From Holothuria scabra (taxonomy: Eukaryota > Echinodermata > Holothuroidea > Aspidochirotida > Holothuriidae): a DNA stretch of 64,000 bases. The DNA lies in contig CM074179.1 of assembly GCA_037179385.1 (NCBI GenBank), positions 33,423,903-33,487,902 on the forward strand, given 5' to 3'. Of the stretch, positions 34,742 through 46,191 are shown in pieces (the first letter of the stretch is position 1; each line of letters starts with the position of its first letter). The notes under the pieces are model-generated. The model ran no database searches. It was not told the origin of the DNA and was given only the letters and a program-made list of their open reading frames with translations. Both the position numbers and the translations under genes were made by a program.

Positions 34742-35195
34742 TTTTCTTTTTAAAACGTACTTAGAAACAGGCACGCTGAAACTAACAGGCAACTCAGCCC
34801 GGTCGGACAATAACACAAACGCTAACCGGCAACCATCCACACACAAAACATGAAACATAAAGGTCTATGACAAATGCAAAAGACGAACCAACCCCACCCC
34901 AACACCCAAACAATTCGCCAACTCACCCACAACCGCCCGAACACCAAACACCGCCCTTAGACAACAAAAACCAAGAACATCCCACACCGCGCCCCACGGT
35001 CACCCACACACCCGAAGGCAACACCACGCCCGAAGGCAGCAACACGCCCAAAGGCAACAACACGTAAAAAGCACTGGGCAAATATACAGGAACACCTTGC
35101 CCAAGGGTGCCCCTGGAGGCAGTTGTGGCAAAGGGTAACCTCATTATTCCCACGTTTAAATAAACTCCACAACCGGATGCAGTTTAGCGTCCTAC
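34742..35195 (-). mobile_element. Short LINE derivative nested in Gypsy (element E)
   Basis: A minus-strand segment of 454 bp with a 13-bp target-site duplication, inserted in the Gypsy remnant. Its 3' part matches the Tx1-like 3'UTR ('ttattgtccgaccgggctgag', 'cctgtttctaagtacg') and ends in an A-rich tail. Its 5' part reads CHNCLQGHPWARC, a CCHC-knuckle-like motif (CX2CX3HX4C), as if a piece of ORF1 were joined to the 3' end. Internal GC-rich repeats of about 18 bp ('cccgaaggcaacaccacg') occur on the plus strand at about 35020-35061. It is either a divergent truncated copy or a second ORF1-derived non-autonomous element. Confidence 0.6.
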
Positions 35196-35208
35196 CTGTC
35201 ACTGTAGC
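35196..35208. repeat. Target-site duplication of nested element E
   Basis: Matches 34729-34741 over 13 bases; the flanking bases differ. Confidence 0.75.
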
Positions 35209-35752
35209 GTAAGGCACAAGAGGGTAGGAAGCTTCAAAAAAGTGAGGGCACAACAGCAGAGGGGCACTTGACCATTACAAAGCTATCATGTGTGCCATTG
35301 TGTTATAATACGGTTCATCACTATGTACCAGTTAGTCAGTATTAGTATGGAACACTTTGTCTACCTTCCGACCAGCTATCTCTCAGTCCAATGCCCTTCC
35401 GTCATCGATCAGAACCTCCCAAAGAAATTTCTTCTACGTTCATTCCTCGAACAAAACTCGTAGTCAACGTCAGTTAGATTCAAGTCATCAGTCCTTTATT
35501 TGTGAATACTTAGCATCATCAGATTGTTATAACTCTTTAGCCATTGTGATTTCTCTGCTGATTCAGTGCTTAGAGGAGCCAACAAATAAATATGGAGGAG
35601 TTTCGCGAGTTCTGAAAATATCAACTGGGCATTTGTGTCCTCCTACAATGGATATTATTGTGCTGATTGATGTGAATTTTGTGATACCGGGAAACTGTTG
35701 AATGATTACACCCGTCAACACTCCTCGCTGTGCATCTGGTTCCTCCACAATA

Positions 35753-36664
35753 TCAAATTTCCTCCACACATGTGGCGGAAATCTTTCCCAAAATCGAAGG
35801 TTGTATACCATTGCCCATTTGCCGAAATTTCCTCAAAAAATCATGGTGAGAATGGGAAAGACTGAGTCTCAAGACTAGAGTGAGGCTTGAGGGCACATTT
35901 ACTACTCTGAAAAAGGGGGCACGTGCCTCCCGTGCCCTTCGGTTTCTAACCCCCCTCCCCCTCCGGTTAGGAAAATCTGTGTCGGTGACTGTAATGTCAG
36001 AAAATTCTGTAGTCGTGTCTGTTACTGTGAGTGATGGTTCTGTCATCTGCTTTGTGACCTGCCTGTTTCTGCGGTACAGTAACCCATTTAATTTTACTAC
36101 ATAAGGTTGAAGTTCACTAAACTTTCTAACTACAACTGCTGGTTCGCATTCGTGATTTTGTCCCACCCGAGCTGCTTCTACGGATATAAGCTGACTTTGT
36201 GGTTTAGTATGTTGGTTGTAGTAGTGTTGTTGCACCCCTTTCTGTTTTTGTAGTCGTTCAGTCACGTCACTGTGTCGTGTTGTCTGAGGCTCGAGTAGTC
36301 TAGGGTTTGTAGGAATTATAGTTTTAGTCCTTCTTCCCATTAGTAGTTGGGCTGAGGATCCCAGGCCATCTAACGGAGTATTCCGTAGATCAAGCAAACT
36401 GAGGTATGGGTCCCAATTACCTTCCTTGGCCTTCTAAAGTAACCTTTTTACTGTTTGGACTGCTCTTTCAGCCAGTCCATTACTCCTTGGGTACATCGGA
36501 GATGATGTGACATGTCTGAATTCATACTGTTGAGAAAAGCTTTTGAATTGATAACTGCTAAATTGAGGTCCGTTATCACTAATGACGACTTCAGGTATGC
36601 CAGGCCCGGCAAACTGAGATTTTATCAGTTCAAAACAGTACCACTGTTGGTGTCGGTTACACAC
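35753..36664 (-). pseudogene. Ty3/Gypsy pol, integrase C-terminal part
   Basis: Retroviral-type integrase joins element DNA to the host chromosome. The upstream open segment (36434-36664) shows the core motif VVISDNGPQF and, about 37 residues on, the catalytic-Glu region NGLAERAVQTVKRLL. It stops at a TAG (36434-36436), and the same frame then continues to 35753 with sequence typical of the integrase C-terminus and tail of K02A2.6-like Gypsy elements (LLDLRNTPLDGLGSSAQLLMGR). The N-terminal HHCC domain and the first catalytic Asp are missing because the 5' LTR lies only about 90 bases upstream. Confidence 0.85.
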
Positions 36665-36750
36665 CTTGTTACCTCTGTGAACTAAGTAAGTACCACAATT
36701 CTTTCACCCGTTAACAACGGTGATCTCCTCCCAGAATGACTGGAACATGC

Positions 36751-36920
36751 TGTAACTTTATGCTCGATATTGAGTGAATAAAGACTCAACAATTTTAGTA
36801 CTGCTGTCTGGCTTGATGTTTATTATACAGATGCGATTTTCAAGATGGCGACTTAGCCAAAGTTGTACACACGTGAAAACGGTGAGCGAGGACGCCCGTC
36901 CATAACTCCTTATCTCAACA
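36751..36920 (-). repeat. Ty3/Gypsy 5' LTR
   Basis: About 170 bp. On the minus strand it begins TGTTGAGA and ends TTACA, the usual TG...CA form. It is the direct-repeat partner of 34297-34465. Confidence 0.75.
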
Positions 36921-36924
36921 TATG

Positions 36925-38390
36925 GAACATCAAGAAACATGAGAACAAAGACCATTGCATTAATTAGTTACTAGGGTATTACAGGCAACATAATGGTATG
37001 TAACAGCTCAACAGCCTGAAAGAAAAATAGAAATAAATTCGTAAAGGCTGGTTGGTGGCTGGATTTTGGCTATCAAGTTCTGGAAAACCAGTCTAGGCGT
37101 TGGTGGATGTATTAATAAATTTTATAATTAATAATTTATATTGATAAGTGTAGTCACAAATGTGTCCACATGCTAGGCTGTCAGCCTGAGAAGGCAGGCT
37201 GTGCAATATGTTGATTGTGCTTCCACTAGGCTTCATCCAGTTCAGTAAGCTTTGCCAGGTTGGTGTCTGCAGTATGCTACAGTATAGACTACAGGCATCA
37301 TCAAGGTTTTTTGTTGAAAACAAATGGCCTGGATGCATTGGAAGTGTTACTGTTACAATGATAGGCTAGGGGGGATTGGCTATGATGATTGGCTATGATG
37401 TTAGTATAGGCTAGAATTGGCTTTGTTAGACATCGGATCCTAGGTTCACCAATGACAAATTACTCGAAAATGGTCCGTGACACGTCAGCAATGCCTGGGT
37501 TGATAACTCGCGGTTTAAGCTGAGACAACATTCACGCATTGTAGGGTTAATCAGGGCTCATGATGCAGACCAAGAACGCTAGGCTATAGTCTAGTGTGTG
37601 TCTGCTGGCCCACGTATACGGTAGAATAAGTAAGCAATGTGGCCTGTAGGCATGGAAACACTAGCCCTAAGTTGGGTTGTACAGCCCACAGTCTGGGCCG
37701 ATGATAAGGTCCATGGTACTAGCATCACAGTTATCTATATCAGGTATAGACTAGGCTATGTTAGGCCAATCTGACGTGCCTAACGTCGTTAGGATATTGA
37801 AAATGACCAGTTAAATATTAAGGTAGGCTAGAAGTACTCACTCACTAATGACAATATTTTTCCTCAAGTACAAAATAGGTGACAAAAGCGTAGAAAGTAT
37901 GAATTTGTCCGCAATCGAAGACCTGGTAGTGAAACTCACCGTAACAGGGTTAAGATGGAAGGCTCAACAGTACGTTAGGCTGGTAGTAGTGTTACGATAG
38001 ACAGACGAATGACTGGACTGTTTCGGTCGGATCAGGATGGGACCAGAAAGATATTCAAGCCAAACAATCCTCCACCATGTCGTTTTTGTACGTGTTTTTC
38101 CTTGGATGCGGAATAATCAAACAGCAAGCAATGACGAAAAAGAATATAAATCTTGATTTCATCTTTATTTTACTTTTCAGTCTCTGTACATACACGTTCT
38201 TTCTGCAACTCTTCCTGTCTCTCTTTACAACTTTTTAAACACAGCTCTTTTATACTTTTCACTTTGCCCCAGTTTGGGACACCCATCACATAAATAATAT
38301 CTTAAAACATTTAAACATTCCATTGTGACCTGGGGTTAAAACTTGATTCGTTGATCATAACCACGTGACTCTGGTTAATATCCTTTACGT
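36925..38390. other. Non-coding DNA
   Basis: Unique-looking sequence with several 'gctaggctat' and 'aggctag' words but no supportable gene or element. Confidence 0.45.
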
Positions 38391-38399
38391 TAAAGGAAT

Positions 38400-39137
38400 T
38401 GCTATTGCTATGCGACTCGTGCGATTTATTTTTACAGTTCAAAAGCCACAAAAAGGGCTGCGACATCTGCTTCCAGTCGTGCGCACTATTGCAAATAAGA
38501 CTTGTGATTAATGCAACAGTATTCCAGGCACTAAAGATCCTTCTAGCACTCAAAGGCAATGAACGTAAGCACCTTTCGTTCACAGGTCTTCGTAAAGCTT
38601 ATCTCAACTTGGTTCAGCTACAGAAATCAGTTGCGCTTGCGTGGTTTCCTTTTCACATGGCTATACGAGGAAATGAACGAGTCGATGCACTTGCTAAAGA
38701 AGCCCTAAAGGTGAACGTCACAGACGTCACCAATTGTTACCTGCCTCACACTGATTACCGCTTTAAGATGAATGGCTGTGTGGCTGTGTGAAGGAAATCA
38801 AAGTGGTATAACTCACGGTAAGAACTTGGGGAATGGAGTCCCCAGTGAACGGATGAATGGTTTAGTCCTGACTAGGGCCCGCATCGGTCGCACTTACCTT
38901 ACACATGCTTATTTACTTCTCGGGGATGAAAGGCATACTGCATAACCTTTGACTTGGCTATCACCATCAGTCATATTCCCGTTGACTGCTATGAATACTT
39001 CCATGTTTGCCAAAAATACTGCCAGACCCAGAAACCTTGCAAGCTTGAACAAACATGTTCTCTCCTTATTCTTGGCTTTTTCTTGGCTTTCCTAAGGAAA
39101 ATAAACTTCACAGATGTTTCTGACATGATTTTGTAAA
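38400..39137 (+). pseudogene. I-like LINE 3' fragment (RNase H end), duplication copy 1
   Basis: The end of an RNase H domain of an I/Nimb-type LINE: open frame 38399-38791 contains VALAWFPFHMAIRGNERVDALAKEAL, matching the last catalytic-Asp region of LINE RNase H, which removes template RNA during cDNA synthesis. After a stop at 38789, decayed sequence resembles the downstream zinc-knuckle region and 3' end seen better at 40600-40920. RT is absent. From about 38578 on it is shared with copy 2 at 53288. Confidence 0.75.
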
Positions 39138-39858
39138 TAGTAGATTGGCTCGCTGTTTTATTCATGTCGATACATAACGTGTGTTGAAATCACATTTGAG
39201 CAATGTAGGGAATGAGACTCGATCAGTGATCAATGTCTTTATTAATATGAGAGCATGCTCTTTGGGTTGAAGCATAAGATATTAAATTATTTTTATTTTA
39301 AAAAGTGATGGTTGCTTTGTTATTTTGGCAGATTTTATGATAAAAAATTCTTCAGTTGTCATGGAAACTTCGGAGAAGCTGTCATTCCTTTGCGCTTGGC
39401 ACTTCGGTTAGGCATATATTTCTACTGACTGAGAATGACTACATTTTGTAGTTAAACTTTCAGATGTTAGAGGCTTGGTGTCACACCTGTGCTAAGTCAA
39501 CCATAAAGTTACGGTAAGATAATCTTGCTTATTCCAACCATAAAGCAGATATTTTCCGAGTAGTTATCTTGAGAGGAATAAGCTTATTTTTCGAATAACA
39601 GTGTTGGTCACAAAATGTGTCTGGGAGGCATGGTCAAACGGTCTCTATGTTGTGATGAAAATTTTACCCCTCAAGGGTTTATTGAAGTGTATTTTAGGTC
39701 TTGTAATATACTGAATTTCATGTTTGCTGTTTGTAACAGTGTCACAACACAAACGTTCGAGATATCAGCAGATAGCTCTCACTCTTTCACAACTCGTTAA
39801 ATATCAAAACATTTGAATGAGACTGTGAGAATAGCAGTAGGGAGAGTGATTTGAGACT

Positions 39859-41103
39859 GCCACAACCCGACCTTTGAGACAACCTTCAACCATAGATACA
39901 GTGACATATATTTGAGGAAGCCATCAGCTATCCCTTCGTTTGCTATTCGCGTTGGGGGAGACTTCCCACAAGTATGCGGCAGCCCTGATATTGTGGCACC
40001 GTTTTCGTTGCCCGCCACGCCACCTTGGAAGTTAGAACAACCAGTTATTGACCTATAGTTTAAGGAGGTAAGCAAAAAACTCAACAAATGAACTTGTGTT
40101 TCATGCTAGCTTCAATGAGCTGAGGCAAAAATATGATTTGTATCATGCAATCTATACCGACGGCTCCAAAGCCACCAAACACATCCTCTCAAATCAAACT
40201 ACCGAATGAAACATCGATTTTCACTGCCGAACTCCAGACACTGAAGATGGCATTCGATATGATTGAGAAATGGAATAGCGACCGGTTCATTGTGTTCACA
40301 GACTCACTTTCAAGCCTTTTGGCACTTCAGGGCAATGAATTAAAACACCCTTTGGTACTAGATCTTCGTGGAGCTTACTCGAACCTGGTTCATTTGCGGA
40401 AATCAGTTGTGCTTGCGTGGGTCCCTAGTCACGTTGGCATACCAGGGAACGAAAGAAGCGATACACTTGCTAAAGAAGCCCTTCAGATGGACGTCATCAA
40501 CATCTGTTTGCCCCATACCGACTACAGCGCTAAGATCAATGGCTTCGTAAAATCAAAATGGCAAGAACTATGGGATTCCTTTCCAGAAAACAAATAGTAT
40601 CGAGTCAAAGCTACGACTGGAGCAGGGGAGAGTGGGGTCCCTAGTGGACGGAGGGATGATTTAGTCCTGACTAGGGTCCGCATTGGGCACACTTACCTTA
40701 CCCATGCCTATTTACTTCACCGAGATGAAAGGCCATACTGCATACCTTGTGATTGTGCTGTCGCCGTCAGTCACATTCTCATTGACTGCTATGAATACTC
40801 CCACATTCCCCAGAAATACTACACCGTACCTGACCTGAAAACCTTATTTGAACAAACTGATTCCTCCCTTATTCTTGGCTTTCTCAAGGAAAGTAAACTT
40901 TATAGAAATTTCTGACATGACTCTCGTCTTGCTGCTTTCTTTTAAAGTCGAATTTGAACCCCCCCCCCCTACCGTTTTTAAATTTTTACTTTTACTTTTG
41001 CCTTTTTTAAGGAGTTTTTTCCCAACAGTGCAACTGTCCAACTTGGTGACACTATATAACACATTCGTGTTGGTGTGTCGTTAAACCCCATCTAACTTAC
41101 TAC
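39859..41103 (+). mobile_element. 5'-truncated I-like LINE, only in copy 1
   Basis: The 3' 1.25 kb of an I/Nimb-type LINE inserted in copy 1; copy 2 reads straight across at about 54578. It holds an RNase H domain with all four acidic positions recognisable: YTDGS (Asp codon 40159-40161), FTAELQTL, VFTDSLSSL and GNERSDTLAKEAL, broken by a frameshift near 40180. The frame ending at 40597 is followed by decayed sequence for a zinc knuckle (CIPCDC...HILIDC) and a 3'UTR ending 'cgttaaaccccatctaactta', the start of the (CTAA)n-type tail of such elements. RT and endonuclease are lost by 5' truncation. Confidence 0.8.
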
Positions 41104-41104
41104 T

Positions 41105-42080
41105 ACATGTATCAGAAGATGTCACAGATCCACATCTAGCTAGTTGATAATTTGGGTTTTAATAATTTTTAGTATGGTACTAATGATTACATACATCACT
41201 TAGTGTTACAGTATTATTGTAACAATTGTCCTCTATGCATTTGATCATATTTGAGCATAAAATGCATCATATTAACGATAGATGCATTATTTTTTAACAA
41301 AGCACCAAAGGAGAACTGTATTCTGCACCGTTGCTGCTCTAGCCTTTTAGGTAATTTTTCTTCAGTTTAATATTTTTCTTGGTCTCAGTATATTATACAT
41401 TCGTATGGATGTGTCGTGGGTGGCGTCTGACCCTACCTAACTAGCAAAACCCTGCAATGTGGGATGCAATTCAAGGTAAAATATCCTTGGGAAACCACCA
41501 AAAAAAAAAAAAAAATGGGGCAAATGGCAAAAAATGGGGCCTAGACATTGTCTACCGACTCCTTCTTTGGTTTCTAACAGCCTCCTTTTACACGTCTATG
41601 TAGGCCGTTTTCGCCCCTCTAATCAAAACCACTTGCTCGGGCACTGCTTACAGAATAACCCGTTCAGAACATTTCATTCTTTCATTTTGTTTCTGTCCTG
41701 GAGATTTAAAATAGTCAATGTTCTAATACAACTTGGAACGCGCATTATAAGTGCAATATACAATGTTTGAAACATTCTAATGAAACATATTGCTGGAAAA
41801 GCTCGGCACCAACTGGTGGTGGCGTTTCGCCTGGAAGCTGCCACATATTAGCCGGCCCTCCCTTCTTTTCTTGAAATTTTTCTTGCTGTCTGTAAAATAT
41901 TTTTAATTTTAACTAGAAAGTAACTTTTATGGATCTTTGAAAATGTTAAATGTGCGATGTCCTTTATAGACATACTTGCGGTTATTCAACAAGAAATCAC
42001 CCTAAAAGCCCCACCACCATAAGCGTTATCATTGTTGCTGAAAAAATTAGGAACCCCAGAAAATTGGAACAACGTGAAAT
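41105..42080. other. 3' flank of secreted-protein gene 1
   Basis: Non-coding, matched in copy 2 (54580-54968 and 56395-57030). It contains an A run at about 41500-41516 where copy 2 carries the 1.4-kb TIR element. No clear minus-strand polyadenylation signal was identified. Confidence 0.5.
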
Positions 42081-42826
42081 TTAGTTATCAACGAGGCAAG
42101 GGGCCAGCATCGCGATACTTCGGTTACCATACAACCACTCTGACTGCATGGCAGTAATAGGTGGCGCTGTTTCGATCATCGACAACCGACGGAAATTGCC
42201 TGATATTTCTTCAAGTTCTATGGATGCATGGCAGCGTGTGGTTGTCCCTACGTTGTCATGCCTGAAACAGTAATCTTGCCCCATACGAGAAAGAAAACAA
42301 GAATTTTGTTGAACCACCTGGCAAAGACTGACATTGGGCCCAAGCAAGTTACAAATATCGGAATTGAATGGTCCAGACAAGGAGAAAAGAGGGCTTTCAC
42401 GGATATCGTGCCATAATTCAGCGGATGATGCTACCGCCGGAAGGCAGTCAGGGTCGTAGGTCATTCGCATAACCAGTTTGTCAGTTCCGTTTTTCAAAAC
42501 CAAGCGATCACCCTCGATATTCAAACTGTCTATGTGATAGATGTTATTTCCACAAGTCGGGAGGAAAACCTTCTTTTTGCTGTCTGTAAATGCACCATAG
42601 CAAAACGAGCGCGTAGATTGTCCTGCGTTCATGTCGATGTTTAAAAACGGAACGATCATCCAGAGATATTCTTCTTCTACAGCAAGGGCCTCTTCCACGT
42701 GGCATGGAACAGAATCGGCAAAGGTATCCGAATGGTCGTACTTGACGTAGATCAGGGAAACCACATGTTGCGAGGATTTGAGGTCCATTTCCTCCTGATC
42801 TCTATCATCAAAGTACAGGTGGTAAT
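42081..42826 (-). CDS. Exon 2 of secreted-protein gene 1
   Basis: The main coding exon of an unrecognised gene. It follows a good acceptor (minus: 'tttaatttcttacag', then ATTACC) and ends at a stop at 42081-42083. The two leading bases complete a codon with the last base of exon 1 (phase 1), giving D-YHLYFDDRDQEE before the internal Met at 42788, then 235 more residues. The whole predicted protein is about 315 residues. Visible features: at least six Cys, one N-glycosylation sequon (NGT), an acidic N-terminal part, and no transmembrane segment in this exon. The paralogous exon at 57031-57779 is highly similar with few substitutions, which supports coding function. I do not recognise the fold. 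Confidence 0.75.
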
Positions 42827-42910
42827 CTGTAAGAAATTAAAAATGTAAAATATCATCATGATACGTGGCTGCGGAAAATTTTTCAAATTACTCTATGGAC
42901 ATTTTCTGAT

Positions 42911-42918
42911 TTGCCGTG
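42911..42918. repeat. 8-bp target-site duplication of hAT MITE
   Basis: TTGCCGTG, repeated at 43677-43684. Copy 2 has a single 'ttgccgtg' at the aligned position (about 57851-57858), i.e. the empty site. Confidence 0.85.
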
Positions 42919-43676
42919 CATGGGGGGGGGGGGCAAAAGGGCACAAGTGCCCTCCCCCCCCCCCCGGAAAATCAAACTTGTGAAAAAATTAATTAAAAAA
43001 ATTAAAAATAAGTCATCAAAATATCTTCTCTCACAACGTCAGTTTCTACTCGTGAAATATGCGGACATTTGACCAGGTATGGCAAATGATAAGATGGTAT
43101 GCTGAATAGTGAAATCGTAATTTTGTGACCATCATTTGTGACATCTATTGGAAATTTGTAATTGTAAAAACTATGCCAAAATTGTACTAGTTGTCAGGTA
43201 TGAAGTGTGCATATGGCATCCGACTATTGATGAAGGCGTTGGTCTTGTTTGGTCCCGTGCTGATCTCAAGTGGCGTCGCGCTGATGTAACTGGGATATAC
43301 AAGGTGAATATGGGAGGGGGGGGGTATAATTCATAATCGGGTAACGGATATAGGCCTATAGGCTGGTTGACAGTTGTAAGTATTATCATGAATAGGCGTG
43401 CGAGGCCGTGACCGAGAGGCAGATTTCCCTTCAACAATTTTTTAAATTGAAAATTCTAAAAGTCTAAAAATTACAGACATGAAATTCCTGTTTCAGGGCT
43501 GGTGACATGCAGCTCATAACACTCGCCAAGTGTCGTTTTCGGCCATCTGAAGGGTCTGTAATGCCCAAAATTTTTTTTTAAGCTCCGCGGCAACCTATGG
43601 TGGCGCTCCGCTTAGATAGTGTACACAATTGAATCATCCATGAATGGCCTCGTAAAAATTTCTGCGGACGCCCATG
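42919..43676. mobile_element. hAT-type MITE, 758 bp, in the intron of gene 1
   Basis: Starts CATGGGG and ends CTGCGGACGCCCATG, flanked by the exact 8-bp duplication TTGCCGTG. The right end matches that of the 5632-5919 element. It contains C/G runs, no transposase and several short decayed repeat blocks. Absence from copy 2 at the same position shows it arrived after the duplication or was never in that copy. Confidence 0.82.
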
Positions 43677-45069
43677 TTGCCGTGGTTTTCGTTTTGTCTT
43701 TGATAGGGGTCTGTGCAGTTGGCAAACAAGTACAAACGATTCCTCATTAGCGCCAAGTACCTAACTAAAATTAACCACCTTTTTAAGAGTGTTTAACATG
43801 TAATTCCAATGTTAGTTCAGGGACGAAAATAAAATGCAAACTTTTAAATTCTTACTGATTGTCTAATACGGGAGTTTCAGAATTTGATTCAGTGAAGAAG
43901 CTTTAGCACACCTGAATAACACCTTACGCTATCATGACTGTTTATATTCAAGTTTCAGCTTTCAAAATTGCATACAGTTTACTGTCATTTCCACATATAC
44001 ATACACTGAATATACATAGGCTACACAATGGCGGAGCTGCCATATGGGGAGGGGGCGCCCCCCCCCCCCCCGACGGACCAAAATCGTCTGTCGGCGCTCT
44101 TTAACAAAATGCTCAAATAGCCACCAGTAATTGTACTATCTGCACTTTACTCTGATGAAAAGGGTCATATTCTGTAATGTAGGGATAGGATTTGCCGAGA
44201 CGTATCCTCATGCTTTATACGCACTAATGAATGTTGTTGCTGTGCTAAGTTAATTGCTTCCACACCAAGCGTGATTTTAAGCTTACAAAATACACCGACT
44301 GACATTCCCGGCCAATAAAAATGTTGCAGAGGGCACAAGAATAACAGTAGCGCAAATATGCCTCTTGTTGTTGGGTATAATTGTCAACATAGACAATAAA
44401 AAGCGTTTATAAAGGTACCAAAATAGTTCCCACACCATTTTTTCAAAATCATTTGAAGAGAACATTCAGGTTAAAATAAAATAAAACTGTTACAATAGTG
44501 GTAATGCTTTCAGGGTTTTAATGGGCAGTTTCCATTTTGCTTTTCTTCAAGTGACCATTCTCATGGTAAATGGTTATTCCTGACACTGCACGATAACCCC
44601 ATGAAAATGCTTCTTTCTGTTTTTTCGTGGTCTCAAAAGCCAGAAAATTGCGTCTAATAAGCCTGGGTTTAGGCTACTTTTATTTTTGATGAATTCGGTA
44701 TCTAGAGAGCCAAGCAGACCTTTTGTCTTGGCTATTTCTTTCAATGTACTTAATTAATAGCTATTTCAGAGTGTTCACATGATGTAAATAACGTCAATTA
44801 ATGTTTTTTCGTGCACTTGTCTTGATTTCCAGATACCAAAAGTGTACACCTAACGGTGATTAATTTCCAAAACCTTTTCCCCTGTAAGATTGCTTGCTGT
44901 TCAACTCTAGCAGGTTTAGTCTTCGTCTTCACAAAGTAGCTCATTATAACATTAAAATCTTAAATCGAGACCTGACAATAACACAAAGTAATGACCGCCT
45001 TCATACTAGAATGTGAAAGAGAAGGGATTGAAACATCGGTTTCTGCAAGTTTGGACAAGGAGGGAACCT

Positions 45070-45299
45070 GCCAGCCCCATCCCGGAAATTAAAAAACTTC
45101 CTTTACATTTCTTAACAATTCACTCAGCGTTTCCCTATTTATATGTGGGTAAATAGGCTTAAAAAATGCCATTTCCAGAGATCTGAGAGGCATTTGGGGG
45201 CAACATTTTCTTGCGCTCCGCGCCAACTGGTAACGCGGAGCTTTCCCCCTAAAAGAATTTTGAACCCTTCCCTTGAATTTTCTTCTGCGGAGGCCCATG
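45070..45299. mobile_element. Relic of the hAT-type MITE family
   Basis: The right end reads CTGCGGAGGCCCATG, and the interior 'aaatgccatttcc...gaggcatttggggg' matches the MITE at 5632-5919. The left end is degraded and no duplication was found. Confidence 0.5.
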
Positions 45300-45742
45300 G
45301 ATAGAAAATTTAAACATGTTTTAATGGAAAAACTTGCTGAGGAGAAATGGCGAAGAAGTCTTCTACCAGGTGCGGAAAATCAAATAGAAAGTCTGAAAAG
45401 CCGTGGCTACGATCGTGCTGAGGCTCCAGGGTATTCACTCCTTCGAAGCGCCCTGCATACCGTTTTCACCCCATCTGACCGAAATCCCTAGCGCTACGCC
45501 ACTGAGGATACATAGAATATTTTATCATGCAGTGAGTGGAATGATTCATGGGGTAGATAGCCTTTTGCCTCTCATTAAAATATAAGTATAAAACAGATGA
45601 ACAGACACAGAATATGAAAGGTTTAAAATACCATATTTACCCAAATGAGAATTTATTACTATGAAAGCCATTCCTCAACAACTCAAAAGAAATTGGCTGA
45701 CGAGACTTTTGTTCAAACAATTACTGTTCTAAGTTACTGTTG

Positions 45743-45775
45743 TAAGTTTAAGTTTGTAGAGCAAACTTAAACTTA
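45743..45775. repeat. Perfect 14-bp hairpin
   Basis: TAAGTTTAAGTTTG (45743-45756) and its exact reverse complement (45762-45775) flank a 5-base loop, TAGAG. No function is assigned. Confidence 0.75.
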
Positions 45776-46191
45776 TAATGGGGTATTTACTGGGCACGCG
45801 GATCCTTTGCGCGTTCCACATTCCGCGTTCGTTCCGCAATACGCGTGTCAAGTAAACGCAGCTTTAGATAAATAATTATTCGTTCCAAGAACCCTATGAA
45901 TAAACCGAAACTGAAAGTACTGAATTTTACTCTCCCTAATTGACTTAAAAGGAATTACAAAAACATTACACCATTGCTCAGCAGTTTACTGCAAGGAGTT
46001 TGACATTTTATAATTGAATTTGGGTGCAAACAATGCTGCTCAATAAAAATGTTGTAAAGAAAGCGGTAGGGGCATGGTGTTCGTTGAATTTTTAAAAGAA
46101 AATAACCACTTTCGAGAATTTGGGTTTCCTCGAAGGAATTAATTTTTCAAGCACTAGGGGATAACATACATAATACAAAAACCGTCAAAAA

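Larger units (their letters stand above)
34297..36920 (-). mobile_element. Internally deleted Ty3/Gypsy retrotransposon
   Basis: Two LTRs of about 170 bp bracket 2.3 kb on the minus strand. The flanking pentamers are 'tatgt' (34292-34296) and 'tatgg' (36921-36925), a plausible 5-bp duplication with one mismatch. Only the integrase end of pol remains next to the 5' LTR; gag, protease, RT and RNase H are gone. The polypurine tract is present. A LINE-derived segment with its own duplication is nested at 34742-35195 and is therefore younger. Confidence 0.75.

Noticed and set aside
34867..35067. Pro/Thr-rich plus-strand frame
   Set aside because: Antisense of the LINE derivative E, produced by GC-rich 18-bp repeats.
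39615..39800. 61-codon frame open in both duplication copies (also 54331-54516)
   Set aside because: Conserved because the whole block was duplicated; no start context, splice site or motif, and substitutions fall freely across codon positions.
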